64,000 bases of DNA from Bacteroidia bacterium (GTDB lineage Bacteria; Bacteroidota; Bacteroidia; Flavobacteriales; Flavobacteriaceae), in contig JAUIDI010000001.1 in assembly GCA_030428705.1 (NCBI GenBank), positions 124,001 to 188,000 of the forward strand. The letters are read 5' to 3'. Under the pieces are notes generated by a model. That model saw nothing but the letters and a program-made list of their open reading frames with translations. It ran no database searches and was not told the DNA's origin. Below, piece after piece: positions 27,714 to 36,945 of this stretch. Position numbers and translations under genes: made by a program. The number at the start of each line of letters is the position of its first letter. Position 1 is the first letter of the stretch.

Positions 27714-28904
27714 TTATTCTGTTGAAAACTTATATACCGTAGTCGATTTATATTCTTGACCCGGTTCAAGCACAGTGCTCGGAAAGTCCTTTTGGTTTGG
27801 CGAATCTGGAAAATGTTGGGTTTCCAAACATATTGAACCACGAAATATAAAAGGTTCGTTGTTTTTTCCTATAGTCGTACCATCGGAAAAATTACTGGTG
27901 TAGATTTGGACCCCGGGCTCACTAGTGAAGACTTCCATTAAACGACCACTATTGGGTTCTGTTACTCGAGCGGCAAAGACCAGGCCATCTCCATTTTTTG
28001 GTGTTTCGTTCAGAATAAAATTGTGATCGATACCATTGGCGATTTTAAGTTGTGGATGGTCTTTGTCAATATCTTGTCCGATTAGTTTGGGAGACCTAAA
28101 ATCAAAGGCAGTATTTTCGACGGCCATGGGTGCTCCCGTGGGAATCAACCCTTCATCTACGGCATTGATATAATCCGCATTGACCTCAAGAATATGGTCG
28201 TGCACGGTTCCCTTGCCCACACCTTTAAGATTGAAAAAAGAATGGTTGGTCAGGTTCACATGGGTCTTTTTGTCGGTCGTGGCGAAGTAATCGATTTTAA
28301 GCGCATTGTCATCGGTTAGCAAATAGGTGGCCTTGACATCAAGATTGCCGGGGTAACCTTCTTCCATATCCGGTGAGGTTCTACTGAACGCAATATAGTT
28401 TTGGGCGACCGAGTCTACCGCCCAAACAACCGAATCGAAACCCTTGTCTCCACCATGCAAGTGGTTTTCACCATTGTTGCGGGCCAAAGTATAAGTCTGA
28501 CCATCGAGTTCAAATTGGCCCTTGGCAATTCGGTTTCCATATCTACCGATTATGGAACCGTAAAACTTGCCACTTGGCTTTTGATAGCCTTCTAGAGTAG
28601 GAAAGCCAAGGACAATATCTTCATAATTCCCATTTTTGTCCGGAACCATTAGCGAAACCAGATGCTGTCCGAAATTGGTCAATGAAGCTTCGATTCCGTT
28701 TTTGTTTTTCAAAAAATATAGTGAAACCGCTTTTCCGTCCACTGAAGTTTCAAAGTCTTCGACAGATATACCCGATAAAGGGCTTTCCGATTCGGTTTCT
28801 TCGGCAATTTCTGGAACTTCGTTTTTCTTCGGCGCCTGTTTGCAATTAACGAATATGATTAGCGACAATAGAAGTAAGGGTACTTGATTTCCTATGATTT
28901 TCAT
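27714..28904 (-). CDS. galM: galactose mutarotase (aldose 1-epimerase), lipoprotein
   Basis: 396 residues. Signal ends at a lipobox Cys (LSLIIFVNC), so it is an exported lipoprotein rather than the cytoplasmic form. The aldose 1-epimerase core has ENHLHGGDKGFD, the catalytic His in LTNHSFFNL, GIDHNFIL and the catalytic Glu region LEPGQEY near the C-terminus. It interconverts anomers of galactose/glucose before uptake. Its start is divergent from the FGE gene; it converges with the sulfatase gene (only two bases between stop codons). Confidence 0.88.
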   Translation of the reverse strand: MKIIGNQVPLLLLSLIIFVNCKQAPKKNEVPEIAEETESESPLSGISVEDFETSVDGKAVSLYFLKNKNGIEASLTNFGQHLVSLMVPDKNGNYEDIVLGFPTLEGYQKPSGKFYGSIIGRYGNRIAKGQFELDGQTYTLARNNGENHLHGGDKGFDSVVWAVDSVAQNYIAFSRTSPDMEEGYPGNLDVKATYLLTDDNALKIDYFATTDKKTHVNLTNHSFFNLKGVGKGTVHDHILEVNADYINAVDEGLIPTGAPMAVENTAFDFRSPKLIGQDIDKDHPQLKIANGIDHNFILNETPKNGDGLVFAARVTEPNSGRLMEVFTSEPGVQIYTSNFSDGTTIGKNNEPFIFRGSICLETQHFPDSPNQKDFPSTVLEPGQEYKSTTVYKFSTE

Positions 28905-28913
28905 GATTTTTCC

Positions 28914-28943
28914 TTTGGATTATGAAGATATAAAATAACTTTA
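28914..28943 (+). promoter_or_regulatory. candidate promoter of the FGE-galK pair
   Basis: TTTG at 28914-28917, 18-base spacer, TAACTTTA at 28936-28943 (consensus TAnnTTTG with one mismatch). Transcription would start near 28950 and leave a leader of about a dozen bases before the ATG at 28962. Confidence 0.45.
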
Positions 28944-28961
28944 CATCTTAGACTTCCGCAG

Positions 28962-30116
28962 ATGAAATATCACCAGTTTCAATTTAAATATTTGGCGACT
29001 ACCTTCAGTATTGTATTATTTTTCGTTGCATGTCATGACCCCAAAAAAAAGGTCGACGAGAAAGTAACGGAAAGTGCCCATAAAGAGCCTGACATAGAAA
29101 ATACCGATTTTACCGTTATCGAAACAATGCCTGTTGGTGTTGATACTCCCAAAGGTATGGTGTGGATTCCTGGGGCTATGTTTAAACAAGGAGCTGTTGA
29201 TCAAGATGCCATGGCCATGGGGCATGAAAAGCCATCTTTTCAAGTGGCCATCGATGGGTTTTTTATGGACGAGACCGAAGTGACCAATGCGCAATTCGAA
29301 AAGTTTGTCAAAGAAACGGGTTACATAACCGTGGCCGAAAGGGAAATCGATTGGGAAGAGATGAAAAAACAACTTCCGGCGGGTACACCGAAACCTCACG
29401 ACAGTATTATGCAGCCAGGCTCCTTGACTTTTAAGAAATCAAAAAGCTCGGTGCCGAATCTTTATGATTTTTCGCAATGGTGGCAATGGACGATCGGAGC
29501 CAATTGGAAACATCCCGAGGGCCCAAATAGCTCGATAAAGGGAAAGGAAAAACATCCAGTGGTACATATCGCCTATGAAGATGCTATGGCCTATTGTGAA
29601 TGGGCGGGGAGAAGACTTCCAACGGAAGCCGAATGGGAATTGGCCGCGCGAGGTAATCAAAAAGACAAGATTTTTTTCTGGGGCGACGACCTTAGTCTAT
29701 TGGGAAAACAAGCCAATACTTGGGAAGGCGAATTCCCCGTTATGAATACCCAACAAGACGGTTTTGAAAGACGTGCCCCCGTAAAGTCGTATCCGCCTAA
29801 CGATTTTGGACTTTATGATATGGCAGGAAATGTTTGGGAATGGACAGGTGATTGGTACAATACGAATTATTATAACGAAGTTTTTTCAAAAAAGCAGGTG
29901 CTAAAAAACCCCCAAGGCGCATCGACTCCATTTAATGAGCGAGACCCCTATGCCAAAGAGAAGGTCATGAAAGGAGGTTCTTTTCTTTGTAGTGAATCGT
30001 ACTGCGCGAGCTACAGGGTTTCGGCCAGAATGGCGACGAGCCTCGACTCTTCTTTGGAGCATTTGGGTTTTCGAACGGTCGTTTCGGCCGATATGATCGA
30101 ATCGGGAAAGAAATAA
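28962..30116 (+). CDS. formylglycine-generating enzyme, lipoprotein
   Basis: 384 residues. Signal with lipobox Cys24 (FVACHDP). The FGE-sulfatase domain is complete: GMVWIPGAMF, DETEVTNAQFEKFV, RRLPTEAEWELAAR, GLYDMAGNVWEW and GGSFLCSESYCASYR. In the last motif C343 and C348 align with the two copper-binding catalytic cysteines of human FGE (GGS..C....C..YR), so it should be an active sulfatase-maturing enzyme and not just a fold relative. It needs oxygen, so it fits an aerobe. Lies next to a Cys-type sulfatase, and galK follows after 5 bases. Confidence 0.88.
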   Translation: MKYHQFQFKYLATTFSIVLFFVACHDPKKKVDEKVTESAHKEPDIENTDFTVIETMPVGVDTPKGMVWIPGAMFKQGAVDQDAMAMGHEKPSFQVAIDGFFMDETEVTNAQFEKFVKETGYITVAEREIDWEEMKKQLPAGTPKPHDSIMQPGSLTFKKSKSSVPNLYDFSQWWQWTIGANWKHPEGPNSSIKGKEKHPVVHIAYEDAMAYCEWAGRRLPTEAEWELAARGNQKDKIFFWGDDLSLLGKQANTWEGEFPVMNTQQDGFERRAPVKSYPPNDFGLYDMAGNVWEWTGDWYNTNYYNEVFSKKQVLKNPQGASTPFNERDPYAKEKVMKGGSFLCSESYCASYRVSARMATSLDSSLEHLGFRTVVSADMIESGKK

Positions 30117-30121
30117 TTCAA

Positions 30122-31255
30122 ATGGACATGGGTTTCTTACAGGGCTTTGTTCCGACGATCAATATAATTTCTCCAGGAAGAATCAATCTGATCGGGGAGC
30201 ATACCGACTATAATTTAGGATATGTATTGCCCACGGCGATTGAAAAAAGGATATTACTAAAGTTTCAAAAAAATGGCACGGATACCCAATGCCGTGTTTA
30301 CAGCAAGGATTTTGACAAAGGTTTTGAATTTGACCTGAAAAGAATTTCGCGTAGCGATAATGATTGGGAAAATTATGTTTTGGGCGTTCTGAACGAAATA
30401 ACAAAACGTACGGATAAGGTTCGAGGTTTTGATTGCGTTCTTGAAAGCGATCTTCCGTTAGGTTCGGGACTTAGTTCTTCGGCTGCCCTTGAATGTGGAA
30501 TGGCCTTTGGATTAAATGAGCTTTTCGACCTCGAATTGTCGAAAATGGATATCGTAACCTTATCACAAATTGCCGAACATACTTATGTAGGAACTCAATG
30601 TGGAATAATGGATCAATTTGCTTCGGTAATGAGCGAAAAGGGCCATGTGATTCTTTTGGACTGTAGATCTCTTGAACATGATCTGATTTCCGCAGACCTT
30701 GATCCTTACAAGATTATAATGCTCAATACCGGTGTTTCACACAGTCTGGCAACCAGCGAGTATAATAAAAGAAAGGCCGAGTGCGAAGAGGGCGTCTCCA
30801 TATTGAAAAGAGAAAACCCCGAGATAAAATCACTAAGAGATGTCTCGAGAGAAACGTTGAAACGCTTTAAAAATGAAATGGATCCCGTGGTGTATAAAAG
30901 GTGTCATTTTATAATAGAAGAAAACCAAAGGGTTTTAGAAATGGCAAAGGCCTTAAAAGATAATAATCTTGAAAAAGTTGGCACGATTCTTTACAAGGCT
31001 CATGAAGGCATAAGCAAGGAATACGAGGTTAGTTGCACGGAATCCGATTTTCTTGTAGACTATGCTAAGGAGAATCCCTCTGTACTTGGGGCGAGACAGA
31101 CAGGTGGTGGTTTTGGGGGCTGCACCCTCAACATAGTACATAAAACTGGGGTGAAAAATTTCATCGATACGGCCATCGATGCCTATAAGAAAGAGTTTGG
31201 AAGGGAACTTATTGCTTTTGAAGCAAGCCCTAGCGGTGGAACTGCGAAACTATGA
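30122..31255 (+). CDS. galK: galactokinase
   Basis: 377 residues with the three GHMP kinase motifs: PGRINLIGEHTDYN (sugar binding) at about 18-31, LGSGLSSSAALE (ATP-binding loop) near 115, and GARQTGGGFGGC near 322. It phosphorylates D-galactose at C1 (first step of the Leloir pathway). No galT or galE is visible in this window. It is preceded after 5 bases by the FGE gene and is convergent with the LytTR regulator, with 18 bases between stop codons. Confidence 0.92.
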   Translation: MDMGFLQGFVPTINIISPGRINLIGEHTDYNLGYVLPTAIEKRILLKFQKNGTDTQCRVYSKDFDKGFEFDLKRISRSDNDWENYVLGVLNEITKRTDKVRGFDCVLESDLPLGSGLSSSAALECGMAFGLNELFDLELSKMDIVTLSQIAEHTYVGTQCGIMDQFASVMSEKGHVILLDCRSLEHDLISADLDPYKIIMLNTGVSHSLATSEYNKRKAECEEGVSILKRENPEIKSLRDVSRETLKRFKNEMDPVVYKRCHFIIEENQRVLEMAKALKDNNLEKVGTILYKAHEGISKEYEVSCTESDFLVDYAKENPSVLGARQTGGGFGGCTLNIVHKTGVKNFIDTAIDAYKKEFGRELIAFEASPSGGTAKL

Positions 31256-31273
31256 CGAATGTAAAAAAGGTCG

Positions 31274-31975
31274 TTAGTGATTGACCAGTGCTTCTTCAAG
31301 TCGGTCTTTTTTATGGCGGCTTAAAGGCAATTGTCGACCTTTGATCTCAACAATAGAAGTATTGAATTTATCTACTTTTTCAAGGTTGACAATATATGAT
31401 TTATGGGTACGTAAAAATTTGCCTTCAGGTAATTTGGTGACAAAGTTCTTCATCGTGGAGAGCACTAGAATACTTTGATTATCAGTCATTATTTTAATAT
31501 AATCCCCAAAGCCTTCGATCCAATTGATATCCCTAATGTAAACCTTAATTTTTTTCAAGTTGCTGTTCACATAGATAAATTCACCCTCTGTCGCGATTTT
31601 TTGATTGAAGGTATGATTGGTAACCGCCCTCTTGATCGCTTCATCGAATCGATCTTTATTAATGGGTTTTAAGAGATAATCGGTCACATTATAATCAAAT
31701 GCCTGAAGGGCATGGTTGGGATTACCTGTAATAATAATGATCTGTGGTCGGTGGTCAAGTGATTCGAGAAGCTGAAATCCATCCAAGATAGGCATTTCGA
31801 CATCGAGAAAAATAAGATCGGTGTCATTTTCCATGACTATCTTTCTTGCATTGATACCATTATGGTATTCTCCTATCAATTGTAGGTCGGGATGGTCGTT
31901 AATATGTTTGACAACTGCCGCACGTTGCACGGAAGAGTCATCGACGACAATAGTTTTTAATACAACACTTTTCAT
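31274..31975 (-). CDS. LytTR family response regulator
   Basis: 233 residues from the ATG at 31975. A receiver domain (VVDDSS, phosphorylation Asp in LIFLDVEMP, Lys in DYLLKPI) is followed by a LytTR DNA-binding domain (INWIEGFGDYIKIM, KFLRTHKSYIVNLEKV). No histidine kinase gene is adjacent. It may be one of the orphan LytTR regulators common in Bacteroidota; targets cannot be told from sequence. Confidence 0.9.
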   Translation of the reverse strand: MKSVVLKTIVVDDSSVQRAAVVKHINDHPDLQLIGEYHNGINARKIVMENDTDLIFLDVEMPILDGFQLLESLDHRPQIIIITGNPNHALQAFDYNVTDYLLKPINKDRFDEAIKRAVTNHTFNQKIATEGEFIYVNSNLKKIKVYIRDINWIEGFGDYIKIMTDNQSILVLSTMKNFVTKLPEGKFLRTHKSYIVNLEKVDKFNTSIVEIKGRQLPLSRHKKDRLEEALVNH

Positions 31976-32324
31976 AACATACAATAAATCAGATAGGTAG
32001 CAATTTAAACAATAATTATTGAATTATAGACCACATGCCCGATTAGTACCCGATTTAATACAATATGCTTGCAAAGATATTAGGTTTAAGGACTCAAAAA
32101 ACATGATTAAAATCATTAATTTAAGAATCCTCGATATATTCAGGCAGGCCTTCCAAAAATTTTTTTTTGACCATTTTTTCGATTTAGCCATTAAAGCTCT
32201 TTTTGTTTAAAATCGGTACTATCAATGCCGTTTTGAATGGTAAAAACTTTTAATAACTTTCAAGTAAGGTTTTTTGCAAAAAACCTACTTTTGTTCATAT
32301 AAACAGTGTACAGAAATATTAATT
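31976..32324. other. divergent regulatory region between lytTR and trxB
   Basis: About 350 bases without a gene. It contains CAAAGATA at 32072-32079, an exact -7 box in minus orientation for the LytTR gene, and TACTTTTG at 32286-32293, an exact -7 box for trxB. Neither has a well-spaced -33 TTG (spacings of about 15 and 9). A run of nine T lies at about 32160-32168. The remainder is A+T-rich with nothing recognisable. Confidence 0.4.
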
Positions 32325-33293
32325 ATGTCAGAGAAGATGGAACGTTTGAAAACATTGATTATTGGTTCAGGGCCCGCTGGCTATACTGCTGCAATTTATG
32401 CGGCTCGTGCGGACCTCAAACCAGTTTTATATACAGGTTTGGAACCGGGGGGACAATTGACCACAACTACCGAAGTAGATAATTTTCCGGGGTATCCCGA
32501 AGGTATCGATGGGCCAACCATGATGATACAGTTACAGCAACAAGCCGAAAGGTTCGGCACGGATGTTCGAATAGGAATGGTCACTGCCGTTGAGTTAAGT
32601 GATGAAATTGGGGGGATTCACAAGGTAACCGTCGATGATTCGAAGACAATCGAGGCAGAGACCATTATTATTTCTACGGGCGCAACGGCTAAATATTTGA
32701 ATCTGCCAAGTGAGCAGCGATTGCGAGGCGGAGGGGTATCTGCCTGTGCGGTTTGTGACGGATTTTTCTACAAGGGTCAAGATGTCGCTATCGTGGGGGC
32801 AGGGGACACCGCTGCTGAAGAAGCGTCGTATCTCGCGAATATCTGCAATAAGGTGACCATGTTGGTGCGCAAAGACTATATGCGCGCCTCAAAAGCCATG
32901 CAACATCGTGTCAATAGCCTAAAAAATATTGAAATTCGGTACAATACCGAAGTAGACGAGGTTTTGGGAGACCAAGTGGTCGAAGGCCTTCGTATGGTGA
33001 ACAACCAGACCGGAGAAAAAGAGGATATCGCGATAACCGGACTTTTTATCGCTATTGGCCATAAACCGAATACGGATATTTTCAAAGGTCAGTTAGATAT
33101 GGACGATGTGGGCTATATCATTACCAAGGGGAAATCTACAAAAACCAATAAACCTGGGGTTTTTGCTAGTGGCGACGCACAGGACAAAGAATACAGACAA
33201 GCAATTACTGCCGCTGGAACCGGCTGTATGGCGGCCTTGGATGCCGAACGTTATTTGGCGACCGTAGAAACGGCCAAAGAAGAGGTGGCCTAG
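32325..33293 (+). CDS. trxB: thioredoxin reductase
   Basis: Reduces thioredoxin with NADPH through FAD and a redox-active disulfide. N-terminal FAD site GSGPAGYTAAIYAARA, redox pair in CAVCDG (C141 and C144 counted from the ATG at 32325), NADPH-binding GAGDTAAEEASYL and the C-terminal TNKPGVFASGDAQDKEYRQAITAAGTGC segment are all present; length about 322 residues. I set the start at 32325, since the upstream extension to 32274 would be inside the promoter. Followed by a strong terminator. Confidence 0.93.
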   Translation: MSEKMERLKTLIIGSGPAGYTAAIYAARADLKPVLYTGLEPGGQLTTTTEVDNFPGYPEGIDGPTMMIQLQQQAERFGTDVRIGMVTAVELSDEIGGIHKVTVDDSKTIEAETIIISTGATAKYLNLPSEQRLRGGGVSACAVCDGFFYKGQDVAIVGAGDTAAEEASYLANICNKVTMLVRKDYMRASKAMQHRVNSLKNIEIRYNTEVDEVLGDQVVEGLRMVNNQTGEKEDIAITGLFIAIGHKPNTDIFKGQLDMDDVGYIITKGKSTKTNKPGVFASGDAQDKEYRQAITAAGTGCMAALDAERYLATVETAKEEVA

Positions 33294-33315
33294 ATGAAAG
33301 AGGTTTATACCGTAT

Positions 33316-33348
33316 AAAAAAGCCCCCGTGATAAACGGGGGCTTTTTT
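33316..33348. terminator. bidirectional terminator between trxB and lipocalin-like gene
   Basis: AAAAAAGCCCCCGT and ACGGGGGCTTTTTT form a perfect 14-base inverted repeat around GATAA. T runs are present on both strands, so it can end both convergent transcripts. Confidence 0.92.
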
Positions 33349-33371
33349 ATTGCCGTTCCTCATAAATCCGC

Positions 33372-33821
33372 TTAGTCGATACGTTTATAATTTTCGGCAT
33401 TGATTCGATTTCCTTCTTCATCGACGAATATTTGGCTATACCTATGGTTCTTTAAATCAAGTTCCATTTTCCACTCCATATGTTCATTTGCGATTTTTCG
33501 CATAGAGGCCGACATGTATTCCAAACGTTCCGTCAACATATTGTCTTCGACCTCATAGGAACCATAACCGAACCATTCAACGGAGTCGTCAGGTACGTAT
33601 CGTGTCCACATTACTTTACCATTATAATACATCTTGATTTGACGATAGCCATCCGTGGTCGGTACGGTATCGGATACATTCACGCCATCGGTATAGTTAT
33701 AGAAACTCACCAGTTCCCAAGTACCTTCGATGGAGGGGTGAAATAGCGGCTCTTTATCTGCGGGACCGGTAGCAGAAATCAATAGTAACGTCAAAACTAC
33801 TAATAAAGATATTTTTTTCAT
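33372..33821 (-). CDS. exported lipocalin-like protein
   Basis: 149 residues from the ATG at 33821. A short signal (ISLLVVLTLLLISATG) precedes a beta-rich domain that starts with the lipocalin-like IEGTWELVSFYNYTDG and contains KMYYNGKVMWTRY and MEWKMELDLKNHRYSQIF. Small proteins like this are common in Flavobacteriaceae; function unknown. It is terminated by the bidirectional hairpin downstream. Confidence 0.7.
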   Translation of the reverse strand: MKKISLLVVLTLLLISATGPADKEPLFHPSIEGTWELVSFYNYTDGVNVSDTVPTTDGYRQIKMYYNGKVMWTRYVPDDSVEWFGYGSYEVEDNMLTERLEYMSASMRKIANEHMEWKMELDLKNHRYSQIFVDEEGNRINAENYKRID

Positions 33822-33947
33822 GGCGGTGTTCTTTAGGATTATTACTACGTTAGCATTCAAAAGTTACAAAAAATAATAATGATATGATAATTTTTGAGCC
33901 CATTAATTAACATATTATCAGTATAACTTTGAAGCTTTCGGAATACC

Positions 33948-34997
33948 TCAGAAATTGTATCTGGCTATTTGCCTTAGCAACATTTGAAGGTCATCAATAT
34001 TGTGTTGCGCCCCTAGAACGATTCTGCCCTTTGTTGAATCTCCGTCGGAGGGATAGCTGAAGTTTGTGGTAATAATGGAGCCTTGTTCCAAATAAGTAGC
34101 CAAATCTTGGTCCATAAAGGAAAAAACGGGGTAGTCTTTCATAAAAAAGAAGGCTTCCCTCTGTTTTAAATGCTTCAAAAAGAAGGCGATATTGTGCTGC
34201 AGTTTAATCCTTTTTTCCGCAAGGATATTTTTTGAATCGAGTAAGGTGGCCAGGCCGGCAGGAGTGGCCGGACTCGCCCCTCCGAAGAAATCGGTTTCCA
34301 TTAGCGTTCGTATTCTTTCCTTCCCACCAAAAATAGCACCGGCCTGAACGCCGAAAGCCTTGCCAAGGGAGGCACATACAATAAGCTCTTTTGCCCTCAA
34401 TTCAATCAGTTCTTCAAATACCCCACCTCCATTATTTCCAACAATACCGATACCATGCGAGTCGTCGACTATCAATATCACGTTGCTTAAAGGAAGTTCT
34501 TTTAATTGCTTGAAATCTGGATAATTGCATCCCGAAAAATCAATGGAATCAAGGAGCACCACGGGTGTTGCTTTCCGATTTGAATCCAAATGGGCCTGCA
34601 ACGCAATATTAAGCGTTGTATACGTTGTATAAGGTTTCGAGCCGACTAAATGTAAGGCCGAATGGGTGTGCGGGGCATAAAAGAGCTTGTATTCGGAAGA
34701 ACTGAAATTACGGATCAATAATTGCGCTGCTAAATAGCCTGAGGACATGGTAACGCAAGACTCGCTTCCGACTAAGTTTACCAAATGGTTTTCTACTTCT
34801 TCAAAAATAGTAAAGCGGACATTCGATTTGCGGGAAGCGCCGTAGCCCGTACCATATTTTTTAATGTTATTTATCAGAATTTCTTGAAACTCTTCGTCCG
34901 TCTGTAACCCCAAATAGGAAGTACCACCAAAATAAAGGTGTTTTTGGCCATCAACGATAATTTCGCGTCCGGGAAAACTATCAATTTTATAGATCAT
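33948..34997 (-). CDS. PLP-dependent aminotransferase / BioF-like acyltransferase
   Basis: 349 residues of fold-type I PLP enzymes. PLP-binding Lys is K213 (CASLGKAFGV) with D178/D179 and H181 (VDDSHGIG) at the positions that hold the pyridine ring. The glycine-rich N-terminus YGTGYGASR resembles 8-amino-7-oxononanoate synthase/2-amino-3-ketobutyrate ligase. No other biotin genes are near. It overlaps the dipeptide epimerase by 4 bases, so it probably works with that enzyme, perhaps on amino-acid derivatives; exact reaction unknown. Confidence 0.8.
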   Translation of the reverse strand: MIYKIDSFPGREIIVDGQKHLYFGGTSYLGLQTDEEFQEILINNIKKYGTGYGASRKSNVRFTIFEEVENHLVNLVGSESCVTMSSGYLAAQLLIRNFSSSEYKLFYAPHTHSALHLVGSKPYTTYTTLNIALQAHLDSNRKATPVVLLDSIDFSGCNYPDFKQLKELPLSNVILIVDDSHGIGIVGNNGGGVFEELIELRAKELIVCASLGKAFGVQAGAIFGGKERIRTLMETDFFGGASPATPAGLATLLDSKNILAEKRIKLQHNIAFFLKHLKQREAFFFMKDYPVFSFMDQDLATYLEQGSIITTNFSYPSDGDSTKGRIVLGAQHNIDDLQMLLRQIARYNF

Positions 34998-36007
34998 GAC
35001 CGCATAGTTATACCGCTACCGCCCAGTTTCGGAAATATCAGACCGCCTTCTCCCGTAAGGATTACGCCATCCGCAATATCTTCTTTAAGTAGTAGAGGAC
35101 CATCCATATCGACATAATCCAATTGTGGAAGCAGTTGGGCGATTGCGGAAATTCCCACCGTTGACTCGGTCATACAACCGACCATGATTTTAAGTCCCAT
35201 TTCCCTACCTTTTTTGATCATGCGCAGGGCAGGGGTAAGTCCCCCACATTTGGTCAACTTTATATTTATACCATTAAAATGAAGGCCGCACTTTTCGACA
35301 TCCGCCTCGACGATACAACTTTCATCGGCGATTACCGGAAGTACGCTTCGGTGCATTACCTGCTCCATACCTTCCCAATCCTCTGCTTTCAAGGGTTGCT
35401 CCAAGAATTCAACGCCCAAGGCCTTGAGTTGTGGGGCATTTTGAATGGTTTCTTTAGCGGTCCAAGCGCAGTTGGCATCGATACGGAATAGGGCATCGGT
35501 ATGCTTCCGAAGTTCTTTGACAATGTTCACATCATTATCGGTGCCCAGTTTTATCTTGTAGATAGGCCAAGGTGTTTCTTGCATCTTGGCTACCATTTTT
35601 TCTATGGAATCGATGCCTATGGTGTAATTGGTAATCGGATAATTTTCCTTTGAAGTACCCCATAATTCATAGAGGGGTTTCCCCTTTAGCTTTCCATAAA
35701 GATCCCATGCCGCTAGATCGAGTGCGCAGATGGCAAAATTGCTCAATCCTTCTTCGACCAAAAAGGAGTGAAAATCTTCCGGGGAGTCCAAGTTGAATGC
35801 TTCGATTTCATCTCGAATGGACTCGATTTCGGAAGTCATACTTTCAATCGTAATTCCGTAGTACGGGTTGGAAGTCGCCTCTCCATACCCCGTTTCGTTT
35901 TTTCTACTTAACGAAACAATCAAAGTATCTTGAAAGTCATGGGATTCACGCGAAATACTAAAGGTATGCTTTAAAGTAAGGGTGAACTTTTTAAGGGCTA
36001 GGCGCAT
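34994..36007 (-). CDS. L-Ala-D/L-Glu-type dipeptide epimerase
   Basis: 337 residues, enolase superfamily (muconate lactonising/mandelate racemase subgroup). KIK motif with K151/K153, metal ligands D177 (RIDANCAW), E203 (FLEQPL) and D228 (IADES), and a second catalytic Lys at K250 (INIKLTKCGGL). The GCMTESTVGI loop is typical of dipeptide epimerases, which change the configuration of the C-terminal residue of dipeptides from peptidoglycan. Specific dipeptide is not predictable here. Couples to the BioF-like gene by a 4-base overlap. Confidence 0.85.
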   Translation of the reverse strand: MRLALKKFTLTLKHTFSISRESHDFQDTLIVSLSRKNETGYGEATSNPYYGITIESMTSEIESIRDEIEAFNLDSPEDFHSFLVEEGLSNFAICALDLAAWDLYGKLKGKPLYELWGTSKENYPITNYTIGIDSIEKMVAKMQETPWPIYKIKLGTDNDVNIVKELRKHTDALFRIDANCAWTAKETIQNAPQLKALGVEFLEQPLKAEDWEGMEQVMHRSVLPVIADESCIVEADVEKCGLHFNGINIKLTKCGGLTPALRMIKKGREMGLKIMVGCMTESTVGISAIAQLLPQLDYVDMDGPLLLKEDIADGVILTGEGGLIFPKLGGSGITMRS

Positions 36008-36049
36008 TGCAAAAATGGTTTGTACTAATATAGCTAAACCTTGGCTACT

Positions 36050-36086
36050 ACAAAATGAAAACCCAGGTTCTTCAAAAGAACCTGGG
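36050..36086 (-). terminator. terminator of head-GIN gene
   Basis: CCCAGGTTCTT and its complement around a short loop (36062-36086) followed on the minus strand by TTTTCATTTTG. Located about 30 bases after the stop codon of the DUF2807 gene. Confidence 0.75.
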
Positions 36087-36117
36087 CCTTATATGCTAGG
36101 TGATTTTATAACTTATT

Positions 36118-36849
36118 TTAATTTCTGTGAACGCTTCCGGAAACCGATTTTTTAGTGGTTACGTTCGGATCTCCCGAATAGGAGATGTTTCCTCCGCTAC
36201 TGGCATTGGCCGTTAGTCTATCCGACACATCGATACTTATGTTCGAACCGCTGCTGGCTTCGGCATTGCAGTTTTTGGAGTGTAGTTTTTTTGCATGGAT
36301 ATTCGCACCGCTACTACCATCTACATAAGTCATTTGGGAGTTGCCTCCTATGTCTAGATTGGCCCCGCTACTGGCATCGATATTCACCTCGTCGGCCTGT
36401 AACTCGATATCCAACAATGCACCGCTATTGCCATCTATTTCAAGCCTATCGGATTTAATTGTGTTCTGGGTTATCAAATTGGACCCACTGGTGCCTTTTA
36501 AAGCGGTTACATCGGGCAGGGAAACATATACTTTTTTTGTCGCCCTACTGATATTTTCGATGGCATGGATTCTTAACCTTCCGTTCTTGATATCTGTTCC
36601 GATGAGGTCGATAACGTTTTCATCGGCCTCGACCGAAATTTCAAAATCATTGGCTTGGGTTACATATACCTGTATTCCCTCAGAGGCATGTACTTCGGTG
36701 AAGTCGTCGGTTACTTCCCGGTTTTCGGTAATTACGTCGCCGTTGCCCCGTACACCGGTTCCAAAATCGCCAAAGTTGATATCGAATCCACAGGAGGATA
36801 GGATCAAAGCCATTATCAGGCCTATTGCAATTCTTGCTAATGTTGTCAT
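36118..36849 (-). CDS. head GIN domain (DUF2807) lipoprotein-type protein
   Basis: 243 residues. A signal with lipobox-like Cys (LIMALILSSCGFD) is followed by a beta-helical DUF2807 domain with repeats rich in SGSN/SSGANI (GTSGSNL, DGNSGALL, DASSGANL, DGSSGANI, EASSGSNI, NASSGGNI). In Bacteroidota this domain is a supposed autotransporter-like adhesin head and often sits with PspC and PadR genes, as here. Role not known at molecular level. Confidence 0.85.
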   Translation of the reverse strand: MTTLARIAIGLIMALILSSCGFDINFGDFGTGVRGNGDVITENREVTDDFTEVHASEGIQVYVTQANDFEISVEADENVIDLIGTDIKNGRLRIHAIENISRATKKVYVSLPDVTALKGTSGSNLITQNTIKSDRLEIDGNSGALLDIELQADEVNIDASSGANLDIGGNSQMTYVDGSSGANIHAKKLHSKNCNAEASSGSNISIDVSDRLTANASSGGNISYSGDPNVTTKKSVSGSVHRN

Positions 36850-36945
36850 GATAGTTGTTTTTATGATTGATATAAAAGTCGTATTAAAATTTATCGTTAT
36901 AAATTCGGTTGTACCGAACTGTCAAATTATCGGTATGAACCGTAA

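Noticed and set aside
2405-31255. Polysaccharide utilisation locus in the strict sense
   Set aside because: Many glycan-related genes are present, but no SusC/SusD pair, hybrid sensor or ECF sigma/anti-sigma gene was found in the window.
33948-34997. True biotin synthesis gene bioF
   Set aside because: Sequence has the BioF-like fold and motifs, but no bioA/B/D neighbours and a dipeptide epimerase partner, so the symbol was not assigned.
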